Below are positions 1 to 4,638 of a DNA stretch of 9,242 bases, one piece after another. The DNA is from Chloroflexota bacterium. GTDB taxonomy: Bacteria; Chloroflexota; Ktedonobacteria; Ktedonobacterales; Ktedonobacteraceae. Numbering within the stretch: position 1 is the stretch's first letter; the number at the start of each line of letters is the position of its first letter. The stretch covers positions 1 to 9,242 of the forward strand of contig VBHI01000028.1 in the NCBI GenBank assembly GCA_005881495.1. The letters are read 5' to 3'. The position numbers were made by a program, and so were the translations under genes. The notes beneath the pieces are model-generated. The model worked only from the letters and a program-made list of their open reading frames with translations. It did no database searches and was not told where the DNA came from.

Positions 1-1380
1 AACCATGTACCGGAACAGAACCTCAACTTCCCCCGTATCCCAACAGAGGAGGATATCGAGAAGTCAGTTCAGACTGGCTTGCCTGTTCGCCTGAGTGACA
101 AGTGGATGCTCGTGCGCCGCACGCTCGATAAGATATGGAATATCTATAGCTTTTTCATCAGCTACGCCAATATCGACAAGTTCGATCCCACCCAGTATCA
201 ACTACCGGTGGCACAACGCAGCGAACTGGACCGCTGGATCCTTTCAGAGTTGCAGGTAACAATCAAAGAAGTCACAGAGGGGTTGGAACGCTATGACTCC
301 GTCAAACCTACAGCGTCTATACAGGTATTCCTGGATGATCTCTCCAACTGGTACCTGCGGCGCAGCCGAGAGCGCATCTGGAAACCAGCGCTGGACACTG
401 ATAAAGTAGCAGCATACCTGACACTCTATGAGTGCTTGACGACACTGGTGACCTTGCTCGCTCCTTTCATGCCCTTCATGACCGAAGAGTTGTATCAGAA
501 TCTCGTCCACAGCGTGAACGAGAATGCTCCTTTGAGTGTACATCTCTGTGACTGGCCTCAGGTGAAAGAGGAACTCATCGACGAGCAATTGACCAATGAG
601 ACGCATCTTGTCATGCATATCGTTGGGCTAGGTCGCTCTGCCCGCGAGAAAGCTCAGATCAGGGTTCGTCAACCTCTTAATGCGCTTTACGTGCGTGTCC
701 CCAGTCTTGCCGAGGAAGCAGCGTTGTACCGCCTGAGTGAACAGGTACTCGAAGAATTAAACATCAAGAGACTCCTGTTAATCAACGATAGCAGCGATAT
801 GCTGTCATATACCCTGAAGCCGCAAGTCAAAGTGCTGGGACCCAAATTTGGTCACCTGGTGCAGAAAATCCTGACAAAGTTCAAAGCGTTGGATCCTCAC
901 GGCGCCCAGGAGGCTGCAAAACTGCTCTTAGAAACCGGCTCGCTCAACTTTACCGTCGATGGCCAGCAGATTGAGCTGACATCCGATGAGGTAGAGGTCG
1001 TTGCCACTGCCCGCCCGGGCTTCGTCACTGCCGAGGAACGAGGTTACATCGTCGCGCTGGAAACAACGATCACTCCACAATTACGCGAGGAGGGCCTGGT
1101 ACGAGACTTGACCCATTTTGTGCAGGACATGCGCAAGAAGGCGAACTTCAGCATTGAGGATCATATCGGCCTGGCGTTCTATACGAACGTAGAACTGGCG
1201 CAAATGCTCCAGGATTATAGTAGTGTTATCGCTTCAGAAACGCTCGCCGACAACCTGCTCATCTCCATCGACCACAAAGATACGCCCTCTTTCAACGAGG
1301 TATATCGCGAGACTATCTCGCCCACCTCACTAAAGAAGCTTGACGGGTATATGGTCGAGGTAGTGCTGGGAAAATTGTAG
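1..1380 (+). CDS. ileS: Isoleucyl-tRNA synthetase, C-terminal part (5' end outside window)
   Basis: The reading frame is open from the first base to the TAG at 1378-1380 (459 residues), so the gene begins upstream of the window. The TTG at 79 is an internal codon, not a start. The enzyme charges tRNA-Ile with isoleucine in the cytoplasm. Visible parts are the class I anticodon-binding helical domain, with SNWYLRRSRERIW at nt 343-381 and LAPFMPFMTEELYQNL at about nt 457-501, then a C-terminal domain containing VRQPL, LGPKFG and VRDLTHFVQDMRKKANF. The run WNIYSFFISYANIDKFDP and this C-terminal domain (DUF5915-like) are typical of type 2, eukaryote-like IleRS. The Cys-rich zinc module that ends type 1 bacterial IleRS is absent. 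HIGH and KMSKS motifs lie outside the window. The gene converges on the his operon and is probably functionally unrelated to it. Confidence 0.95.
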   Translation, partial: NHVPEQNLNFPRIPTEEDIEKSVQTGLPVRLSDKWMLVRRTLDKIWNIYSFFISYANIDKFDPTQYQLPVAQRSELDRWILSELQVTIKEVTEGLERYDSVKPTASIQVFLDDLSNWYLRRSRERIWKPALDTDKVAAYLTLYECLTTLVTLLAPFMPFMTEELYQNLVHSVNENAPLSVHLCDWPQVKEELIDEQLTNETHLVMHIVGLGRSAREKAQIRVRQPLNALYVRVPSLAEEAALYRLSEQVLEELNIKRLLLINDSSDMLSYTLKPQVKVLGPKFGHLVQKILTKFKALDPHGAQEAAKLLLETGSLNFTVDGQQIELTSDEVEVVATARPGFVTAEERGYIVALETTITPQLREEGLVRDLTHFVQDMRKKANFSIEDHIGLAFYTNVELAQMLQDYSSVIASETLADNLLISIDHKDTPSFNEVYRETISPTSLKKLDGYMVEVVLGKL

Positions 1381-1401
1381 GTTGTGGCTCCTAGGTTGTG
1401 G
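1378..1401. repeat. Short tandem direct repeat TAGGTTGTGG at the ileS stop
   Basis: TAGGTTGTGG occurs at 1378-1387 and again at 1392-1401, a period of 14 nt. The first copy begins with the ileS TAG stop codon. It is only two units long, may be a slippage product, and no function is evident. Confidence 0.5.
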
Positions 1402-1415
1402 GGAGGGGAGCGTAT

Positions 1416-1450
1416 ATCCCTTGCCTTCGTCGAGCGAAGGATTCTGGGAT
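1416..1450. terminator. Imperfect hairpin between convergent ileS and hisIE, possible bidirectional terminator
   Basis: ATCCC (1416-1420) pairs with GGGAT (1446-1450), and inside it CCTTCG (1424-1429) pairs with CGAAGG (1435-1440) around the loop TCGAG. The outer and inner stems are separated by an internal loop (TTG / ATTCT). It lies 36 nt after the ileS stop and touches the hisIE stop (1450-1452), a position that would end transcription from both sides. No clear T-run follows on either strand, so it does not match a standard intrinsic terminator well. Confidence 0.4.
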
Positions 1451-2406
1451 TACCTCACCAATCCCTTCCTCCGCATCTGTTGCAAATCATACTCTGCCGG
1501 AGCCAAGGGGCTCACTTTGGCCTCGGCACATGCCCAGCCAATCAAGGCAAAGCCAAGATGCAGCCCCTGGACGAGGGTAGTTGGCTGTCGGGCAGTGAGC
1601 AGACTCAGGCAATCTTGGCGTAGTTCTATGGCCTTACCCTCACCGTACCGTTCGTGATACCCGCTCAAAACTGATGCATGAGGTGTAAAATCTTCATAGC
1701 GCAATTTATCGGTCGCCGCCAGCAACATAAGCCAATAACCAACCTGGCTTGCCTCCAGGACCGTATCGTTCTCCCTATCAGTATGTATATGCTCGCCAGT
1801 CTGTACATCGGCAAGTTCTTGTAATTCGTCTGCCAGCCGTGCCACCAGGTAACTATGGCTGCGCTCCTGGAGCAAACGCGAGGTATGCGATTCTTCGCTC
1901 ATGTCGTTATCACGCAGGTATTGGTATACCCCGTACAATTGGCGCAGTTCAGCCTCTAACTTATGTTGTTCTTCTGTACGTGCGTAATCTATGGCTATAT
2001 GAAAATCACTTTCATCGGTAGAGGATACGGCTTGCCTGGAACCATAGACAATCTCTGGATCAAAAATGCGCTCTGCTTCGACCTGGTAGGTATCATCCGC
2101 TAACAGGCGGCGATAATAGCAACTGCGATAGCCAGTATGGCACGCCGCACCGCCATGCTGTACAACCTTGATCAAGAGGCTGGTCTCTTCGCAATTCACA
2201 AAGATACCCCGTACCTCCTGCGCGTTACCAGACTGTTCACCCTTGCGCCAGATAGCATTCCGTGAGCGGCTGAAAAAGTGGGTAAAACCCGTCTCGCGGG
2301 TCAGAGAAAAAGCCTCTTCGTTCATAAATGCTACCATCAACACCTCACCCGTAGCATCATCTTGAATCACGACTGGTAGTAGCCCCTGGCGATCGAATTT
2401 TAGCAT
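1450..2406 (-). CDS. hisI: HisIE-type protein: phosphoribosyl-AMP cyclohydrolase with a long, divergent HisE/MazG-like C-terminal region
   Basis: A 318-residue protein that would carry out steps 2 and 3 of histidine synthesis. Residues 1-125 are a HisI domain: [13 protein letters not shown] (20-32), [16 protein letters not shown] (46-61), ACHTGYRSC (88-96) and FDPEIVYG. The three zinc cysteines (C72, C89, C96) are kept. The acidic magnesium motif usually written DCDxD reads NCEET (71-75). Residues 145-245 resemble His[19 protein letters not shown] (173-179), DELQEL (193-198) and [15 protein letters not shown] (216-230). The usual EExxE and ExxD metal motifs are altered (DELQE, EASQ). Another 70 residues follow, with helical patterns similar to the HisE part, possibly a decayed duplication. 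HisIE proteins are normally about 200-230 residues. The ATG overlaps the hisF stop by 7 nt, with GGGG at 2420-2423 as a distant ribosome-binding site. Last gene of the operon. The HisI call is firm; the HisE assignment is inference. Confidence 0.85.
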   Translation of the reverse strand: MLKFDRQGLLPVVIQDDATGEVLMVAFMNEEAFSLTRETGFTHFFSRSRNAIWRKGEQSGNAQEVRGIFVNCEETSLLIKVVQHGGAACHTGYRSCYYRRLLADDTYQVEAERIFDPEIVYGSRQAVSSTDESDFHIAIDYARTEEQHKLEAELRQLYGVYQYLRDNDMSEESHTSRLLQERSHSYLVARLADELQELADVQTGEHIHTDRENDTVLEASQVGYWLMLLAATDKLRYEDFTPHASVLSGYHERYGEGKAIELRQDCLSLLTARQPTTLVQGLHLGFALIGWACAEAKVSPLAPAEYDLQQMRRKGLVR

Positions 2407-3167
2407 AGTCGCACTGTTACCCCTTTTGTTTGCAAATAACTCTTTACATCACCAACGCGAAACTGGCCAAAATGGAAGATCGATGCGGCCAATACCGCGT
2501 CAGCGCCACCTACAGTTAAGCCCTCATAGAAATGTTCCAGTGTGCCGACACCCCCCGAAGCTATGACAGGTATAGAGACATTGGTAGCAATCAGCGCATT
2601 GAGCATCAAATCGTACCCCTGTTGTGTCCCATCTCGATCCATGCTCGTCAGCAGAATTTCTCCCGCGCCGAGTTCCACGCCGCGCTGTGCCCACTCTAAC
2701 ACATCCAACCCTGTAGGAGTACGGCCGCCATGAACGTATACTTCGTAACCGCTGGGCATGGCGGGATTACTACGCGCATCAATAGCGAGCACAATGCACT
2801 GCGCTCCGAATTGTTCGGACCCGGCGCGTATCAACCCGGGCGACTGAACAGCTGCTGTATTGAGCGAGGTCTTATCAGCGCCTGCCCCTAACGTGGCGCG
2901 GATATCCCCTACGCTACGAATGCCCCCACCAACTGTTACAGGGATAAAAACCTGTTCGGCCGTCTGGCGCACAACATCTAGCATCGTTGCACGGTTTTCA
3001 TAGGATGCAGTTATGTCAAGAAAAACGAGTTCATCCGCGCCTTCTCTATTATAAAACGCAGCAAGCTCCACAGGGTTCCCCGCATCACGTAAATTCACAA
3101 AATGAACCCCTTTGACAACACGCCCTTCCGCTACATCGAGGCACGGGATAATACGCTTGGTTAACAT
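2400..3167 (-). CDS. hisF: Imidazole glycerol phosphate synthase, cyclase subunit HisF
   Basis: A 255-residue (beta/alpha)8 barrel of the usual length. HisF forms a heterodimer with HisH, uses the ammonia HisH releases and closes PRFAR to imidazole glycerol phosphate plus AICAR. The N-terminus [12 protein letters not shown] carries catalytic D11, and the second catalytic aspartate is D130 in VLAIDARS (126-133). Phosphate-binding loops are TVGGGIRS (78-85) and IASGGVGT (202-209). ASYENRATM (54-62), [11 protein letters not shown] (146-156) and TSMDRDGT (174-181) are also family hallmarks. The start is the ATG at 3165-3167, preceded by AAGGAGG (3179-3185) at 11 nt. It overlaps hisIE by 7 nt. Unlike its neighbours it is separated from the upstream gene (hisA) by 84 nt, filled by a repeat with a hairpin. 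No key residue is missing. Confidence 0.98.
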   Translation of the reverse strand: MLTKRIIPCLDVAEGRVVKGVHFVNLRDAGNPVELAAFYNREGADELVFLDITASYENRATMLDVVRQTAEQVFIPVTVGGGIRSVGDIRATLGAGADKTSLNTAAVQSPGLIRAGSEQFGAQCIVLAIDARSNPAMPSGYEVYVHGGRTPTGLDVLEWAQRGVELGAGEILLTSMDRDGTQQGYDLMLNALIATNVSIPVIASGGVGTLEHFYEGLTVGGADAVLAASIFHFGQFRVGDVKSYLQTKGVTVRLC

Positions 3168-3178
3168 GTCACTACCTA

Positions 3179-3185
3179 CCTCCTT
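3179..3185 (-). promoter_or_regulatory. Ribosome-binding site of hisF (AAGGAGG)
   Basis: The strongest Shine-Dalgarno sequence in the window, 11 nt upstream of the hisF ATG. It forms the edge of the repeat element that fills the hisA-hisF gap, directly after CAGCAGCGATGC on the - strand. Confidence 0.75.
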
Positions 3186-3252
3186 GCATCGCTGCTGAGC
3201 GCCAGCTAGACGCCGCGGAGCCTACAGCAGCGTTTTGCTAGCGATGGATTTC
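3181..3252. repeat. Dispersed element in the hisA-hisF gap, with an 8-bp inverted repeat
   Basis: Read on the - strand, the stretch begins GAAATCCATCGCT at the hisA stop and ends CAGCAGCGATGCAAGGA before hisF. The same two boundaries enclose the first codons of the HAD-APH gene (7175-7234), which marks them as copies of one family. CGCTGCTG at 3190-3197 is perfectly complementary to CAGCAGCG at 3225-3232, so the mRNA can fold into an 8-bp stem with a 27-nt loop ending 4 nt before the hisF ribosome-binding site. It contains no reading frame of note. It could tune hisF translation or mRNA decay; that role is inference. Confidence 0.6.
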
Positions 3253-4016
3253 TAACTACCACCCCTCTCTAGCTGCTGAATTGCGCTGGAAAGGTCTACA
3301 TCTCCCGTATAGATCGCCCTGCCAATAATAGCGCCCTCGATGTCGAGCGCAGCGATAGCATGTAAATCAGCGATCGAACTGACACCGCCAGAGGCAATCA
3401 AAGAACACGATGGCTGTCTCCTTTCGTGAGACATCACTCCAATTTCAGTGGTCACCTTCTTCATCTCAGCCAGCGCCTCCAGGTTCGGTCCACCCAGAGC
3501 ACCATCGCGCGCGATATCGGTATAAATAAAACGCCGTACACCCAGCAAACGCAATTCAGCTGCCAGTGACAAAGCCTGCGTACTGGATGTCTCACGCCAG
3601 CCCGACGTGGCGACCCAGCCATTTCGTGCATCCAGGCCAACAGCAATTCGTTCACCCCAACGTTGGAGAGCCGCCCCGAGTAGCGCCCGGTCAGCAAGCG
3701 CAACGGTACCAAGAACGACGCGCTCTACACCCAGTTCAAGCACCTGCTCAATATGAGCTAAAGAGCGTATTCCTCCACCAACCTCTATATGCAGCGAGGT
3801 AGCCGCGCGCATGCGCCCGATCAGTGCAACATTGATGGGTTGGCCGGCAACCGCTCCATCCAGGTCAACAACATGGAGCCAGCTTGCTCCGGCACCCTGC
3901 CAGCGCTGTGCTACCTGCACAGGGTCAGCAGCATAGGTTGTGACACGGTCATAATCCCCCTGATATAATCTCACGCATTGCCCGTTTTTGATATCAATCG
4001 CCGGAAGAATTATCAT
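3252..4016 (-). CDS. hisA: ProFAR isomerase HisA
   Basis: A 254-residue (beta/alpha)8 barrel that converts ProFAR to PRFAR, the substrate of HisH-HisF. The start MIILPAIDI with catalytic D8 is diagnostic. The second catalytic aspartate is D129 in AVGLDAR (125-131). Other hallmarks are VVDLDGA (49-55), EVGGGIRS (78-85), YTDIARDG (165-172) and IASGGVSS (207-214). The ATG at 4014-4016 lies 4 nt after the hisH stop, with GGAG at 4027-4030 inside hisH. The protein is about 10 residues longer than typical HisA. The excess maps to residues 195-204 (MSHERRQPSC), just before the strand carrying IASGG, and its DNA contains a small hairpin (3415-3433). The catalytic residues are intact, so it should be active. 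Confidence 0.97.
   Translation of the reverse strand: MIILPAIDIKNGQCVRLYQGDYDRVTTYAADPVQVAQRWQGAGASWLHVVDLDGAVAGQPINVALIGRMRAATSLHIEVGGGIRSLAHIEQVLELGVERVVLGTVALADRALLGAALQRWGERIAVGLDARNGWVATSGWRETSSTQALSLAAELRLLGVRRFIYTDIARDGALGGPNLEALAEMKKVTTEIGVMSHERRQPSCSLIASGGVSSIADLHAIAALDIEGAIIGRAIYTGDVDLSSAIQQLERGGS
3415..3433. repeat. Small palindrome encoding an in-frame insertion in HisA
   Basis: TGTCTC (3415-3420) and GAGACA (3428-3433) form a perfect 6-bp inverted repeat around a 7-nt spacer. It encodes most of the extra residues 195-204 of HisA, which interrupt the otherwise regular run from TTEIGV to SLIASGG. The insertion keeps the frame and falls in a loop of the barrel. Confidence 0.45.
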
Positions 4017-4020
4017 AGCT

Positions 4021-4638
4021 TCACCGCTCCCATCCCCTCCCCCACTTTACAAAATTGCTCAGGAGTTGCAGACCCACGTTTCCGCTTTTCTCAGGATGGA
4101 ATTGTGTCCCCCAGATATGCTCATCAACGATGACGCTGCAAAAAGGAGCGCCATAATCGGTAATCGCCGCGACGCCGTGCTGATCCTGCGGTTCAACATA
4201 GTAGGAGTGGGCGAAATAAAAGTAGGCATCTTGCGGGAGACCAGCAAAGATGGGCAATCCCTCACGTAACGGATTCACCTGGTTCCACCCCATATGCGGT
4301 ATCTTTGGCCCAGCAGGGATCCGTCTCACTTCTCCGCGAAAGAGGCCTAACCCAGGTACCTCCCCCTCGGCATGATGCTCTGCCAGCAGTTGCATACCGA
4401 GGCAGATCCCTAAAAAAGGCTTCCCCTGTAGTGTTGCCTGGCGAATCGCGTCATCCAATCCTCGCTCTATCATTCGCGCCATGGCCGTGCCGCCTGATCC
4501 AACACCGGGCAGCACCACTGCGCGTGCCGCAGCAACAACCGCAGGGTCATCGGTCACCGCCGCCTGTGCTCCGACATATTCCAGGGCTTTTTCAATACTA
4601 TGCATGTTACCTGCCCCGTAATCAATAATGGCAATCAT
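4021..4638 (-). CDS. hisH: Imidazole glycerol phosphate synthase, glutamine amidotransferase subunit HisH
   Basis: A 205-residue class I glutamine amidotransferase that hydrolyses glutamine and passes ammonia to HisF. The N-terminus MIAIIDYGAGNMHSIEKAL is typical of HisH. The nucleophile elbow is GICLGMQLL (cysteine at residue 79), and the catalytic His-Glu pair is in TQFHPEKSG near the C-terminus. The oxyanion-strand region LPGVGSGGTAM is present, with SGG in place of the more common GAF-type sequence. Length matches the family. The ATG at 4636-4638 directly abuts the stop of the HAD-APH gene (4639-4641), and AAAGGA at 4644-4649 gives a 5-nt spacing, so this start is well supported. hisA follows after 4 nt. 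Co-translation with HisA and HisF fits a shared complex and pathway. Confidence 0.97.
   Translation of the reverse strand: MIAIIDYGAGNMHSIEKALEYVGAQAAVTDDPAVVAAARAVVLPGVGSGGTAMARMIERGLDDAIRQATLQGKPFLGICLGMQLLAEHHAEGEVPGLGLFRGEVRRIPAGPKIPHMGWNQVNPLREGLPIFAGLPQDAYFYFAHSYYVEPQDQHGVAAITDYGAPFCSVIVDEHIWGTQFHPEKSGNVGLQLLSNFVKWGRGWER

Noticed and set aside
244..618. 124-residue - strand reading frame opposite ileS
   Set aside because: Antisense shadow of the conserved IleRS anticodon-binding domain; no independent support.
79..1380. TTG at 79 as the start of a short IleRS-like gene
   Set aside because: The frame is open upstream to base 1 and encodes residues continuous with the synthetase, so the gene is cut by the window edge.
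1381..1449. A tRNA or small RNA gene in the convergent gap
   Set aside because: The 69 nt show only an imperfect hairpin and a 10-nt direct repeat; no cloverleaf or promoter.
1382..1657. Small + strand reading frames beginning in the gap after ileS
   Set aside because: They run antisense through the 3' end of hisIE and have no recognisable domain or good ribosome-binding site.
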